A DNA stretch of 64,000 nt from Alicyclobacillus sp. SP_1 (GCF_024706985.1 NZ_JAMCCX010000061.1:1-64000); one strand, 5' to 3'; shown: positions 36,980 through 45,399, counted from the stretch's first letter. Numbers and translations: made by a program. Notes: generated by a model not told the origin, from the letters alone.

Positions 36980-37084
36980 ATGGTGAATTCATCTCTCATG
37001 CCGCTGCGTAACGTCGTTTCTCGCAATCTGCTGAAAAAGGAGGTGCGCGCACGTGGCCAAAAATGTACAGTCAGCCTTTGCTGA
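36980..37084 (+). other. Possible 34-codon leader ORF overlapping the thioredoxin-like gene
   Basis: ATG 36980 follows GGAGGG by 8 bases and the frame runs to a TGA at 37082-37084, about 30 bases inside the next gene in another frame. It could be a leader peptide coupling translation, or chance. The rest of the 339-base gap 36714-37052 holds the nitroreductase promoter and a TATAAT at 36898-36903 whose best -35 is poorly spaced. Confidence 0.3.
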
Positions 37085-37631
37085 CGGAATCACACCGCAA
37101 GCTTTTGTCGCCTCTATGACCAAAAATCGCGAAAAATTCGAAGAGTGGGGCGAGCGCTTTGCATGGAAAAATGCTGCGGACGAATCGTTTTTTCGCTCCT
37201 TCGCAGGCCAGGCAGAGCCACTTCGCTGTCTGATTATCGCTGCAGACTGGTGCGGAGATGTGGTTCGTAACGTACCGGTCGTGCTGAATGTGATGAAGAC
37301 TGCGGGCATAGAGACACGAATGTTGCCCATGGAAGAACATTTCAACGTGATCGACCAATTTTTAGTCATGGGTGGCCGCTCCATACCTGTCGTACTTCTC
37401 ATCGACTCTGCGGGCGATGTGCGTGCGCAGTGGGGACCACGGTCAGCCTACGTGCAAGAGCCGATGGTCGAATTCAAGCAGCGCGGACTGGAGCGAGGCA
37501 GTGCCGAATATGACGAGGCGATGAAGGCGACGCGCGCCGAAATCATGCGGCGCTACGGGGATGGAACGGAGTATCAGCGATGGATTGTGGAAGAACTTCG
37601 CGAGACCATGGCAGCTTTGTTGACCGTTTAA
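37053..37631 (+). CDS. Thioredoxin-fold family protein
   Basis: 192 residues with a thioredoxin-like core: LRCLIIAADWCGDVVRNVPVV, then the cis-Pro segment GGRSIPVVLLIDSAGDVRAQWGPR. The usual CxxC is replaced by WCGDV, so only one Cys remains at the active-site position and ordinary disulfide exchange is unlikely. The C-terminal third is helical and charged. GTG 37053 is 10 bases after AAAAAGGAGG. It is followed after 23 bases by a flavin reductase gene and then proBA, so it may lead a longer operon. Confidence 0.75.
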   Translation: MAKNVQSAFADGITPQAFVASMTKNREKFEEWGERFAWKNAADESFFRSFAGQAEPLRCLIIAADWCGDVVRNVPVVLNVMKTAGIETRMLPMEEHFNVIDQFLVMGGRSIPVVLLIDSAGDVRAQWGPRSAYVQEPMVEFKQRGLERGSAEYDEAMKATRAEIMRRYGDGTEYQRWIVEELRETMAALLTV

Positions 37632-37654
37632 AACTGGAGAAGGAGTGTTGAAGC

Positions 37655-38137
37655 ATGGCGATGGATGCACAAGCAAAGAAAACTGCCTTGCGGGGGATTA
37701 CATACGGGCTCTACGTGATTGGAACGAAGGTGGGAGACGATGTCAATGCGTTTACCGGCAACTGGGTGACGCAGGCGTCGTTCACGCCACCCCTCGTGGC
37801 CATTGGAGTGAAAAAAGATACGACTTCCTTTGAAGGCATTCGGGACAGCAAGGTCTTTTCCGTGAATGTCCTCGAGTCTGGCCAGAAAGACTTGGCTTTC
37901 GCGTTCTTCAAGCCCGTCTCGCGTGTGGGGAACAAGTTTGGCGATGTGGAATTCTACACATCCACCACGGGTAGCCCCATTTTGCGGGACGCGCTGTCCT
38001 GGTTTGAGTGTCAAGTGACGGACGTCATAGACCGGGGCGATCACGCTCTTATCCTTGGCGAAGTCATCGATGCGGGTGTGCATCGAGAAGGTCAGCCGCT
38101 GACGCTTGCTGAGACGGGGCTGTTTTACGGCGGTTGA
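37655..38137 (+). CDS. Flavin reductase family protein (FMN-binding split barrel)
   Basis: 160-residue protein with the flavin reductase domain: YGLYVIGTKVGDDVNAFTGNWVTQASFTPPLVAIGVKKDT, seen in the parts NWVTQASFTPPLVAIGV, then FSVNVLESGQ, FFKPVSRVGNKFGDVEF, and ALILGEVIDAG near the end. These proteins bind FMN and pass electrons from NAD(P)H or act in one-enzyme redox steps. AAGGAG is 9 bases before ATG 37655. Neighbours are a thioredoxin-fold protein and proB. Confidence 0.85.
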   Translation: MAMDAQAKKTALRGITYGLYVIGTKVGDDVNAFTGNWVTQASFTPPLVAIGVKKDTTSFEGIRDSKVFSVNVLESGQKDLAFAFFKPVSRVGNKFGDVEFYTSTTGSPILRDALSWFECQVTDVIDRGDHALILGEVIDAGVHREGQPLTLAETGLFYGG

Positions 38138-38238
38138 ATGCGCATAGCTGTGGGCTCATGATGCGAGACTGGCCGGACTGATGGGTGGCCGCAGCTGGCA
38201 GCTGGTGATGGATGAGAGAGGATGGAAGGCGCAAGCAG

Positions 38239-39396
38239 ATGGGTGCAGAGCGGGTGGTTGTCAAAATCGGATCGAGCAGCTTAACCGACGCCACGGGCAA
38301 AATTTCGAATGCCAAGATGGAAAACTTGGTGGACCAGATGGCGCATCTGCACGCGAGTGGGGTGCGCCAGTTGGTGCTGGTGTCCTCAGGCGCGATTGCC
38401 GCAGGCATTGGGAAGCTCGGTTGGATGCGCGGGCGTTATACGCTGCCGGAAAAACAGGCTGCCTCTGCAGTCGGTCAAGGACTGTTGATGAGCGCGTATG
38501 AGCGCCTGTTTGCGAAACACGGCATTCTTGTTGGACAGATTCTTCTGACGCGCACGGACATTGAAGACCGCAAGCGATTTCTCAACATTCGAAACACGAT
38601 GTCGACTTTGCTGCACCACGGTATTTTGCCGATTGTGAATGAGAACGACACGGTCGCGGTCGATGAAATTCGCTTTGGCGACAATGACGCCCTCGCCAGT
38701 CTGGTGGCGTTGACGGTCGGAGCGGACTGGCTGCTTCTGTTGACCGACATCGATGGTCTCTATACGGCCAATCCGCAACGAGACACAGGTGCAAAGCGCA
38801 TCTCAGAGGTATGGGAGATTACTGAAGAGATGGAGCGCATGGCTGGTCAACCTACTTCGTCCGTTGGCACGGGTGGGATGCGCACTAAGCTGGCGGCCGC
38901 GAAAATCGCAACTCAGGCGGGGGCGAACGTGTTCATTGCCGCAAGTCATACGGACGATGTCCTCTGCCGCGCACTTGGTGGTGAGTCCGTCGGCACGCTG
39001 TTTCATGCAGCTCCCAAATCGCTTGCTGCGAAGAAGTCGTGGCTCGCCTTTGGGGCGAAGGCTACGGGAAAAATCTTTGTCGATCCCGGTGCCTCACAAG
39101 CCATCGGCCACCGCAGCAGTTTGCTGCTACCGGGTGTCACGGCGGTCGAGGGTGACTTTGCCGAGGGGGACACGGTGGATTTGTGCGAAGCTGAGGGGCG
39201 CCTGCTGGGTCGAGGAATTACGAATTTTTCGAGCCGTGACCTGTCTCTGCTGCTCGACCGGCGCCGAGAGTGGCGGGATCCAAACCGGGATGGCGTAAAA
39301 AGTGACGTGGCGAATCCAATGACCGGGACGGCTGTGGACTGGCTGAGAGGGCTCGAGGAAGTGGTGCATCGCAATGATTTGTCGCTGTACCGTTGA
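38239..39396 (+). CDS. proB: Glutamate 5-kinase
   Basis: First enzyme of proline synthesis; 385 residues with an amino-acid kinase domain (RVVVKIGSSSLTD, QLVLVSSGAIAAGIGKLGW, NENDTVAVDEIRFGDNDALASLVA, LLTDIDGLYTANP, VGTGGMRTKLAAAKIA) and a C-terminal PUA domain (GKIFVDPGASQAIGHRSSLLLPGV, GDTVDLCEAEGRLLGRGITNFSS). GGAAGG lies 9 bases before ATG 38239; an upstream ATG at 38212 lacks a proper site. proA follows after 123 bases. Confidence 0.95.
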   Translation: MGAERVVVKIGSSSLTDATGKISNAKMENLVDQMAHLHASGVRQLVLVSSGAIAAGIGKLGWMRGRYTLPEKQAASAVGQGLLMSAYERLFAKHGILVGQILLTRTDIEDRKRFLNIRNTMSTLLHHGILPIVNENDTVAVDEIRFGDNDALASLVALTVGADWLLLLTDIDGLYTANPQRDTGAKRISEVWEITEEMERMAGQPTSSVGTGGMRTKLAAAKIATQAGANVFIAASHTDDVLCRALGGESVGTLFHAAPKSLAAKKSWLAFGAKATGKIFVDPGASQAIGHRSSLLLPGVTAVEGDFAEGDTVDLCEAEGRLLGRGITNFSSRDLSLLLDRRREWRDPNRDGVKSDVANPMTGTAVDWLRGLEEVVHRNDLSLYR

Positions 39397-39424
39397 AGGA
39401 TTGCGGGGTGTTTCGGCGACGGCT

Positions 39425-39461
39425 CTTCAACCTACAGACTACCTAAAGACTTCAACCTACA
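39425..39461. repeat. 12-bp direct repeat in the proA leader
   Basis: CTTCAACCTACA occurs at 39425-39436 and 39450-39461, a 25-bp (about 2.4 helical turns) interval. It could be an activator or repressor site; no proline-responsive RNA element was recognised. Confidence 0.5.
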
Positions 39462-39519
39462 ACCGAGTTCTATCAAATTTAACGAAATATTCAATTGAAT
39501 CACCAGAGAGAGGCGGACG

Positions 39520-40863
39520 ATGATGGCGCACAGGGAGGACCTGAAAGACGGCCTGGAAGCGTATGTGTTAGGCAAGGCGCGCCTGGCGAGGCAAGCGGCA
39601 GCGAAACTCGCCGCACAGTCCGCAGAAGACAAGGATGAAGCGCTCCGCTGGATGGCGGATGCGCTCTGGGACGAGCGCAGGGCGATTCTGGCTGCGAACG
39701 AACGCGATGTGGAGGCTGCCCTTCGTGGGGGCAGTTCGCCTGAGCGGGCGGATCGACTACAACTCAGTGAAGGCCGCGTGGAGGCGATGGTGGAGGGGCT
39801 TCACCAAGTGTCTCAGTTGCCCTGCCCAATCGGAGACATACTGGAGCAACGCACGCTGCAAAATGGGCTTCGACTGGAGAGATGTCGAGTGCCTATCGGC
39901 GTGCTGGCAATCATTTATGAATCCCGGCCGAACGTGACGGTCGATGCAAGCGGACTGGCCATCAAGACGGGGAATGCGGTTGTGCTGCGGGGAGGCAGTG
40001 AAGCGCTCGGTTCCAATCGGGCGATTGTGGCGGCGCTTCATGCCGGACTTCGTCGCAGTCCGGTGAGCGAGGATGTCGTGCAACTTGTGGAGAGTGTAGA
40101 AAGGCATAGTGTCGACGTTCTTCTTCGTGCCCGCGGCTTGGTGCAGCTTGCCATTCCGCGAGGTGGTGCGGGACTCATCCGCCATGTGGTGGACACAGCG
40201 ACGGTTCCGGTCATCGAAACGGGCGTAGGGAACTGCCACATTTATGTCGATCGCGATGCAAACCCAGACATGGCGCTGTCGATTCTGCTGAATGCGAAGA
40301 CCTCGCGTCCTTCGGTGTGCAATGCGGCAGAGACGTTGTTGGTGGATGCGGCCATCGCGCAAAAGTGGTTGCCGATGGCACTGCGGGGATTAGCGGCGAC
40401 AGGCGTGGAGGTGCGTGGCTGCGAGCAGACCCTGGCCATTGCCGCGAGCGATGAGGGGTCCGGGTGCGCCGCAGCGGATGGGCCCATGGAGGCTGTCCGT
40501 CAACCGCGGATTTGTGCTGCCACGGAAAGTGACTATGAAACCGAGTTTCTTGGTCTCACCTTAGCGGTCAAGGTGGTCGACGACGTGCGGGCCGCGCTAA
40601 GTCACATTGAGCGTTACGGGACTCAGCATTCGGAGGCGATTGTCACGGAGAACGAGAAGACGGCGGAGTACTTTTTGTCGCATGTGGATGCCGCCGTCGT
40701 CTATCACAATGCATCGACTCGATTCACGGATGGTTTTGAGTTCGGTTTTGGTGCGGAAATTGGTATATCTACGCAAAAATTGCATGCCCGTGGGCCAATG
40801 GGCATGGAGCAACTGACCAGTTATCAGTATCGCGTGCGCGGAACCGGCCAAGTGAGAGTGTGA
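39520..40863 (+). CDS. proA: Gamma-glutamyl phosphate reductase (glutamate-5-semialdehyde dehydrogenase)
   Basis: 447 residues, slightly longer than the usual 415-420 because of an insert around residues 295-325 (ALRGLAATGVEVRGCEQT to AADGPMEAVRQPRICAA). Family motifs are IYESRPNVTVDASGLAIKTGNAVVLRGG, IPRGGAGLIRHVV, ETGVGNCHIYVD, and catalytic Cys in SRPSVCNAAETLLV. It reduces glutamyl phosphate to the semialdehyde that cyclises toward proline. GAGAGGCGG precedes the ATG-ATG start. It forms the proBA pair with the gene upstream. Confidence 0.94.
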   Translation: MMAHREDLKDGLEAYVLGKARLARQAAAKLAAQSAEDKDEALRWMADALWDERRAILAANERDVEAALRGGSSPERADRLQLSEGRVEAMVEGLHQVSQLPCPIGDILEQRTLQNGLRLERCRVPIGVLAIIYESRPNVTVDASGLAIKTGNAVVLRGGSEALGSNRAIVAALHAGLRRSPVSEDVVQLVESVERHSVDVLLRARGLVQLAIPRGGAGLIRHVVDTATVPVIETGVGNCHIYVDRDANPDMALSILLNAKTSRPSVCNAAETLLVDAAIAQKWLPMALRGLAATGVEVRGCEQTLAIAASDEGSGCAAADGPMEAVRQPRICAATESDYETEFLGLTLAVKVVDDVRAALSHIERYGTQHSEAIVTENEKTAEYFLSHVDAAVVYHNASTRFTDGFEFGFGAEIGISTQKLHARGPMGMEQLTSYQYRVRGTGQVRV

Positions 40864-40959
40864 CTGGCTCACGGAAGACGAGATCTTCGAGTTGCAAACC
40901 AAGTAGTCCCGCTGGCGGGCGAAATCAGTCCGCCCACGCAGAGGGAAGATGATTGGGTG

Positions 40960-41115
40960 TTATGGACGTGGAGATTCATCCACGCCCTCTTGTTGGACAT
41001 TCTGCTTGGCGTATGGCTGTGGCTTTCGCTTGGCAACGCGTGAACTGTGCCCAGCCTGGGAACTCGTTTGCGTGGAATTCGTCTTGGGATAATTAAAGGT
41101 TTTGCTGTTGCCCAT
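40960..41115 (-). CDS. 51-residue basic protein, SASP-like (probable forespore protein)
   Basis: A small gene read by eye: ATG at 41115, stop TAA at 40960-40962, with GGGGAGTGA 6 bases upstream. The product is hydrophilic and rich in Gln, Ser, Lys, Asn and Pro with no hydrophobic core; it begins MGNSKTFNYPKTNSTQTSSQ and later has YAKQNVQQEG. The KTN...Q...KQNxQ pattern recalls gamma-type small acid-soluble spore proteins, but similarity is short. The strongest argument is a promoter matching the sigma-G consensus directly upstream. It lies opposite proA and an MFS gene, in a region that otherwise looks empty. Confidence 0.6.
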   Translation of the reverse strand: MGNSKTFNYPKTNSTQTSSQAGHSSRVAKRKPQPYAKQNVQQEGVDESPRP

Positions 41116-41149
41116 GTCCGCTCACTCCCCTTCGCGTCCGAATGATACG

Positions 41150-41179
41150 TAGAATGTCACTTCTCCTCTGGGGGCATAC
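41150..41179 (-). promoter_or_regulatory. Candidate sigma-G (forespore) promoter
   Basis: On the minus strand: -35 GTATG, 18-bp spacer, -10 CATTCTA, fitting the GHATR-N17/18-CATNHTA consensus at every defined position. The expected transcript start is about 28 bases before the SASP-like ATG. Confidence 0.55.
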
Positions 41180-41231
41180 CTATGATGCGATGGGTCCGGT
41201 TCACGCATGAAGGACACGTGTGAAATTCTTA

Positions 41232-41260
41232 TTGACAGATTGTCAAGCACACTGTAAAGT
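41232..41260 (+). promoter_or_regulatory. Promoter of the Fsr-like MFS gene
   Basis: TTGACA, 17-bp spacer, TAAAGT (41255-41260), about 65 bases before the start codon. Both hexamers lie within inverted repeats (41232-41246 and 41251-41265). Confidence 0.75.
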
Positions 41261-41265
41261 ACAGT
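41232..41265. promoter_or_regulatory. Twin operator-like dyads over both promoter hexamers
   Basis: TTGACA-GAT-TGTCAA covers the -35 and ACTGTA-AAG-TACAGT covers the -10, each a perfect 6+3+6 inverted repeat, with centres 19 bp apart. Such placement suggests repression by a dimeric regulator (TetR or MarR type) encoded elsewhere. Confidence 0.6.
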
Positions 41266-41326
41266 AAGCTTTTCGCTTCACGGTGCGAAATGGCGACAGA
41301 ATAGAAATTCGAGGAGGGCAGTCACC

Positions 41327-42517
41327 ATGCCAAACGATATCGCAGTCGATACACCAATGGCGACTGAGAAGTCCAGAAATCAACAGGGCTCCTCGGGTCT
41401 GGTACTGTTGAGTTGGGCGCACTTTCTTAATGACGGGTCGGCCAATTACTTGCCGGGCGTTCTTCCAGCGATATTAATCAGCCTTCATGAACCCGTGGCT
41501 TGGGCGGGCGTCTTGATGACGGCACTTCTCATTGGTCAGACCCTGCAGCCGTTCACCGGTATTATGTCGGACCGCTTTGGTGGAAAGTCTATTTTTATCC
41601 TCGGGCTCCTGGGTAGCGCGGTGGGTGGCGGACTCTTGGCGTTTACTCACTCGCTGTGGTTGCTCATTCTCTTCCTGCTGATGATTGGTGTCGGCAACTC
41701 GATGTTTCATCCGCAGGCTTTGACCCTTGCCCGTAACGCATCAAAAGCTGGCCGTCAGGGGACGGGAATGTCTTTCTTTCTAGTCGGTGGAGAGCTTGGC
41801 CGTGGACTATTTCCTTTTTTAACAAGCTGGATTGTTGTCTCCATTGGACTGCACAACCTGTGGCTGACAGCCGTTCCGGCTCTGATCAGCGTGCCATTCT
41901 TATTTCGCAAATCACCCAGTTTACCCCCGAAAACCGCAGACCGGCCAAAGATTCACTGGAGAAGTCATGCACGCGGTATGGCGTATCTCATCAGTTTCAC
42001 CAGTCTGCGCTCCGTCATGATGTACGGAGTGGTCACGTTCATCCCTCTGTTGTGGCATGAGCGCGGGGGCAGCTTGCTTGCGGGGGCTTCCATCATTACA
42101 ACCACATTGGTTGTCGGTATTGTCGGAAATATGGCAGGAGGTCACGTGGCGGACCGATTCGGGCGTAAAATGCCCCTGATATTGTCCAGTATTGTGACGG
42201 CGCTTCTCATCCCTGTCATGACGATGGCCAGTGGATTTTGGCTGTGGGTCGTGGCTGGACTTGTGGGTATTATTTTGTTCTCTTCCTTACCCATCACTCT
42301 GCTTATCGGTCAAGACATGTTTCCTGAAAATCGGGCGCTCGGGTCCGGGATTGCCCTCGGCTTGGCGAACGGCATCGGTGCACTTTTGATGCTTGCTGTC
42401 ACCCCGTTGGTCTCTCATTTTGGCCTAACCTCGACTCTTGATGTCATTGCCGTGCTCGGGGCGGTGGCAACGGTTATTGCCATCGTGATGCCGAAGTCGA
42501 TGATGGAGGCTTCGTGA
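41327..42517 (+). CDS. MFS exporter, fosmidomycin-resistance (Fsr)-like
   Basis: 396 residues with 12 membrane helices. The start of helix 1, SWAHFLNDGSANYLPGVLPAIL, is the signature of Fsr-type exporters; GIMSDRFGGKS, FHPQALTLARNAS and GHVADRFGRKMPL follow. Family members export fosmidomycin or other small toxic compounds; the natural substrate here is unknown. The promoter is covered by two dyads, consistent with inducible export. A strong terminator follows. Confidence 0.83.
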   Translation: MPNDIAVDTPMATEKSRNQQGSSGLVLLSWAHFLNDGSANYLPGVLPAILISLHEPVAWAGVLMTALLIGQTLQPFTGIMSDRFGGKSIFILGLLGSAVGGGLLAFTHSLWLLILFLLMIGVGNSMFHPQALTLARNASKAGRQGTGMSFFLVGGELGRGLFPFLTSWIVVSIGLHNLWLTAVPALISVPFLFRKSPSLPPKTADRPKIHWRSHARGMAYLISFTSLRSVMMYGVVTFIPLLWHERGGSLLAGASIITTTLVVGIVGNMAGGHVADRFGRKMPLILSSIVTALLIPVMTMASGFWLWVVAGLVGIILFSSLPITLLIGQDMFPENRALGSGIALGLANGIGALLMLAVTPLVSHFGLTSTLDVIAVLGAVATVIAIVMPKSMMEAS

Positions 42518-42581
42518 CAAGAGTTCCCTATCATGAAAAGTCATGGTGTTACGAGGTGACAACTGGCTTTTATGCAGTGGA

Positions 42582-42622
42582 AAAAGAGCCAAGAGAGGCA
42601 AGTATGCCCTCTTGGCTCTTTT
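42582..42622. terminator. Bidirectional terminator between convergent genes
   Basis: AAAAGAGCCAAGAG and CTCTTGGCTCTTTT form a perfect 14-bp stem with a 13-base loop; A and T tracts flank both sides, so it serves the MFS gene and the minus-strand gene at 42769. Confidence 0.8.
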
Positions 42623-42768
42623 GGCTGAGTAGGTGGCTGTACGAAGGTCTTTCACGGAATTCATGAGTCGTGGAAGCATTGGACACTCACACTTTGAGCT
42701 CTTGTTCTGCTTAAGCACCGCAAGATGCTTTTGGCACTGCATGTCTCTGGTGGTTGTCACGGCCTCGC

Positions 42769-42951
42769 TTAACCCAGAGTCACAGCCTGCAATTTGTTGC
42801 ACGGGACATAGGTGACTGCACCAGCAATCAGAAATACTGCGGTGCCGTTGTTGAGTCCGAGGAACGTTGCAGCCACGTCTTTTTGGGAGTCAAAGTAGAC
42901 GTGAACCGGTGTTCCAACGCCAATCGTGTAGAGAATGGTTGGGCAACACAT
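42769..42951 (-). CDS. Small hypothetical protein, 60 aa
   Basis: Preceded by the very strong site AAGGAGGTGA, 6 bases before ATG 42951. The protein starts MCCPTILYTIGVGTPVHVYF and ends in a beta-rich part (GTAVFLIAGAVTYVPCNKLQAVTL). Cys residues lie at positions 2, 3 and near the end. Alternating hydrophobic residues suggest a small beta-barrel, somewhat like DUF2642/YuzF-type spore-associated proteins, but I could not establish membership. It lies between an MFS gene and a STAND ATPase gene, transcribed away from the latter. Confidence 0.6.
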   Translation of the reverse strand: MCCPTILYTIGVGTPVHVYFDSQKDVAATFLGLNNGTAVFLIAGAVTYVPCNKLQAVTLG

Positions 42952-43072
42952 GATGTCTCACCTCCTTCATTCAGGAACAAGTTGTGCACGCGGCCGAATG
43001 CTTCTACGTTTTTCGCCTCGTTCATCCACTTGTGTGACTTCGCGTATCTGATGGCGTCTCTCGCGGAATCAC

Positions 43073-43081
43073 TGATATAAT
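43073..43081 (+). promoter_or_regulatory. Extended -10 promoter upstream of the STAND gene
   Basis: TGA-TATAAT, a perfect extended -10 element (TGn + TATAAT), with no good -35. It predicts a 5' leader of about 145 bases before ATG 43233. Confidence 0.5.
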
Positions 43082-43232
43082 GTATGCGCAGTCGATTTTC
43101 TCTGTTGGGACAGATTGTGGAGGAGAATCGCGGAATTTTGGACAGAACTCGTGATGAGTGGATACTAATTCGCAGAATTGGTGACGTTCTCAGGGTGTGT
43201 GTTGACTCTTTGTCGGGTGGCGGTAATAAAAT

Positions 43233-45302
43233 ATGAGTTTTCAGAGAGTTTTTGATAGTGCCTGTGCATATGTCGTGGAGCGGACGGAGGAATTGCGCGA
43301 TTTTGAGGCATGGCTGGCGAACGAATCTCCGTCACCGACGTTGGTCTGGTCCGTTCAAGGGATAGGTGGGATTGGGAAAACATCTTTCTTGCATCAAATT
43401 GAGAAAAAGGCGCGTGATTATGGTGTTTCGGTAGCTTGTCTTGACGGGTATACCGGCTTGTCAGGTGCCAATGAACTAATGAATTATCTCTGCGAATTAT
43501 TAGGAGTGAAATTTCCGTCTTTATTTTTAAGTGTGCAGGAAAAGATACAGATTTTTGTCGAGGTTCTGAAGGGACAAAAAACCATCCTCCTCTTTGACCA
43601 CTTCGATGAGATGCTCTTTCTAGAGTCGTTTCTTCGTCGTGAACTGATTGCAAATCTGCCCAGTGACGATGTGTTGATGGTGTTGGCCTCCCGAACAGAG
43701 TTGTCCATAGGTTGGAAGATAGACCGAGGATTGCTGCACAGAACGCGCAAGTTGATATTAGGAAACTTCTCCTGGAGGCAGGCAGTGACCTTTATTCAAG
43801 CTGCCGGCATTGAAAATCGCCTGGTTCAAGACCGCCTCAGCCGCGAGACATCCGGTTATCCGCTGGCGCTCGCCTTGGCCGTGCAATCTGCGCTCTATTA
43901 CCCGCTCCGAGAATCGGAGGCGGACTCTATACCGCTTCAAGTGTCGGCAGATTTATTGCGGGGAATAGCGCCTCACTTAAATCGATGGGTCGAGTGTTTG
44001 GCGTTTCTCAGGACCGGGACACAAGATGTTCTTGAAGAAGTCCTTGGAGAGAGCGTTTCGGCGAAAAACTTTCGCGAACTCAGTAGGCTCTCTTTTATTC
44101 GTCTCACCGACAAAGGTCTTGTGCTTCATGATGTCGCGCGGACGTACTTGCTGAGCGATTTGAAGCTTCGAAATCCGCAACAGTTCGCCGCGATGTTTGA
44201 ACGGACCGTGCACATTTTGGGAGCAAAACTTGAAAACTCAACGGACAGTGTCGCCTACGATTTATCGCACAATCTCGTCACGCTTTGTACCTTTGTAGCT
44301 CCCGTTCTAGAGTTTCCGGAGACGGCGTTTCCTATGAAACTCTCGGCGCGGAGTTTGCCGCGTTGTGAACCGGTCCGAGAGAGTGATGTTCTGTCATTAC
44401 ATCACCTTCTCGATAGCGGTATTTCTGCAGGTATCGTGGACAGTCGTCTGATAGATGTTCATGCTCTCCTCGACGATATCCTGTATATTTTTCCGGAGAG
44501 TTTGCGGGTTATTCATCGCAGTGATGGGCGTCCTATTGCCTTTGCCACGCTGCTCCCCATGGACGCGATGAGCCTGGCACATCTACCATCTCTGATTACA
44601 GAAGAGTTGCAGGACAGGCTCGCAGATGAATGGGAAGTCTATCAACAGACGCCACATGGAGAGTCAGACACCACGCTCAGTCTTCTCAGCTGCGTTGCGC
44701 CGGAGGCAGAGACTGAAGAATATACTTTTTTCGATCTTCTTCTTGCCCTGAAAGTCACTGGCTGGTCAGAACTTGCACAGGGGCAGCGTTGCCTCCTGTT
44801 GAATACTTCTCCTCAAGTCGACGTGTTCTACTCTCAACTGGGGTATCACCGATTGCCCTCGAGGGCAGGCAACTCCTCGTTGGTCCGCGTCTATGCTTTG
44901 GATTTTCGCAAAGAATCGATGGCAAAGTGGCTCATTCCATTGCTCTTAAATTCATCGGCAGACGGTGTTTCGTCTCGAAAGTCAGCTTTGGTCTTATCCA
45001 AAGAGGCCGTTCGAAAATGTCTAAAAAACATTCACAGCATCCAAAAGTTAGATGAGTCTGAGATAGCGAAAAAGTTGGGGCGGTCTGGCCGACAATTGCA
45101 AACTGAGTTGCGAGAAGCGCTGCTGGAGAGTCCGCCGCGACCGCCACTGACGGAAGAGTTTCAATGGGTTTTAGAAAAAACGTACCTACATGGGAGGCCT
45201 AATATTGTATCCATCACCCACAGCTTGAATGTGGGGCGAGCGACTTACTATCGCAGGCTCGACCATGCCCTGTCTGCTCTGGCCCAGGTCTTGCAATGCT
45301 AG
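43233..45302 (+). CDS. STAND/NB-ARC-like ATPase with GNAT-like middle region and C-terminal HTH
   Basis: 689 residues. Walker A GIGGIGKTS is at 43-51 and Walker B ILLFDHFDE at 118-126, followed by ASRTEL (sensor 1) and a SGYPLALALA helical module as in STAND ATPases. Residues about 380-575 resemble a GNAT acetyltransferase (VRESDVLSLHHLL, GRPIAFATLLPM, VDVFYSQLGYHRL). The end (ITHSLNVGRATYYRRLDHALSALAQVL) is a helix-turn-helix of the type found at the C-terminus of bacterial STAND regulators. No signal or membrane segment is present. The likely role is an ATP-driven signalling switch; partner and ligand are unknown. The ribosome site is weak (GGGTGG). Confidence 0.75.
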   Translation: MSFQRVFDSACAYVVERTEELRDFEAWLANESPSPTLVWSVQGIGGIGKTSFLHQIEKKARDYGVSVACLDGYTGLSGANELMNYLCELLGVKFPSLFLSVQEKIQIFVEVLKGQKTILLFDHFDEMLFLESFLRRELIANLPSDDVLMVLASRTELSIGWKIDRGLLHRTRKLILGNFSWRQAVTFIQAAGIENRLVQDRLSRETSGYPLALALAVQSALYYPLRESEADSIPLQVSADLLRGIAPHLNRWVECLAFLRTGTQDVLEEVLGESVSAKNFRELSRLSFIRLTDKGLVLHDVARTYLLSDLKLRNPQQFAAMFERTVHILGAKLENSTDSVAYDLSHNLVTLCTFVAPVLEFPETAFPMKLSARSLPRCEPVRESDVLSLHHLLDSGISAGIVDSRLIDVHALLDDILYIFPESLRVIHRSDGRPIAFATLLPMDAMSLAHLPSLITEELQDRLADEWEVYQQTPHGESDTTLSLLSCVAPEAETEEYTFFDLLLALKVTGWSELAQGQRCLLLNTSPQVDVFYSQLGYHRLPSRAGNSSLVRVYALDFRKESMAKWLIPLLLNSSADGVSSRKSALVLSKEAVRKCLKNIHSIQKLDESEIAKKLGRSGRQLQTELREALLESPPRPPLTEEFQWVLEKTYLHGRPNIVSITHSLNVGRATYYRRLDHALSALAQVLQC

Positions 45303-45399
45303 AGCGAAGAAGGTGTTTTGTCCAAATTTTGAACGTCATCATAAAACGGAGGTCTCTCCGCAATAATACGCCTGTCCCACAATTTCATGTGAAGGGGAA

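Noticed and set aside
36904-37052. Riboswitch in the leader of the thioredoxin-like gene
   Set aside because: No known riboswitch core (SAM, T-box, lysine, FMN) could be recognised.
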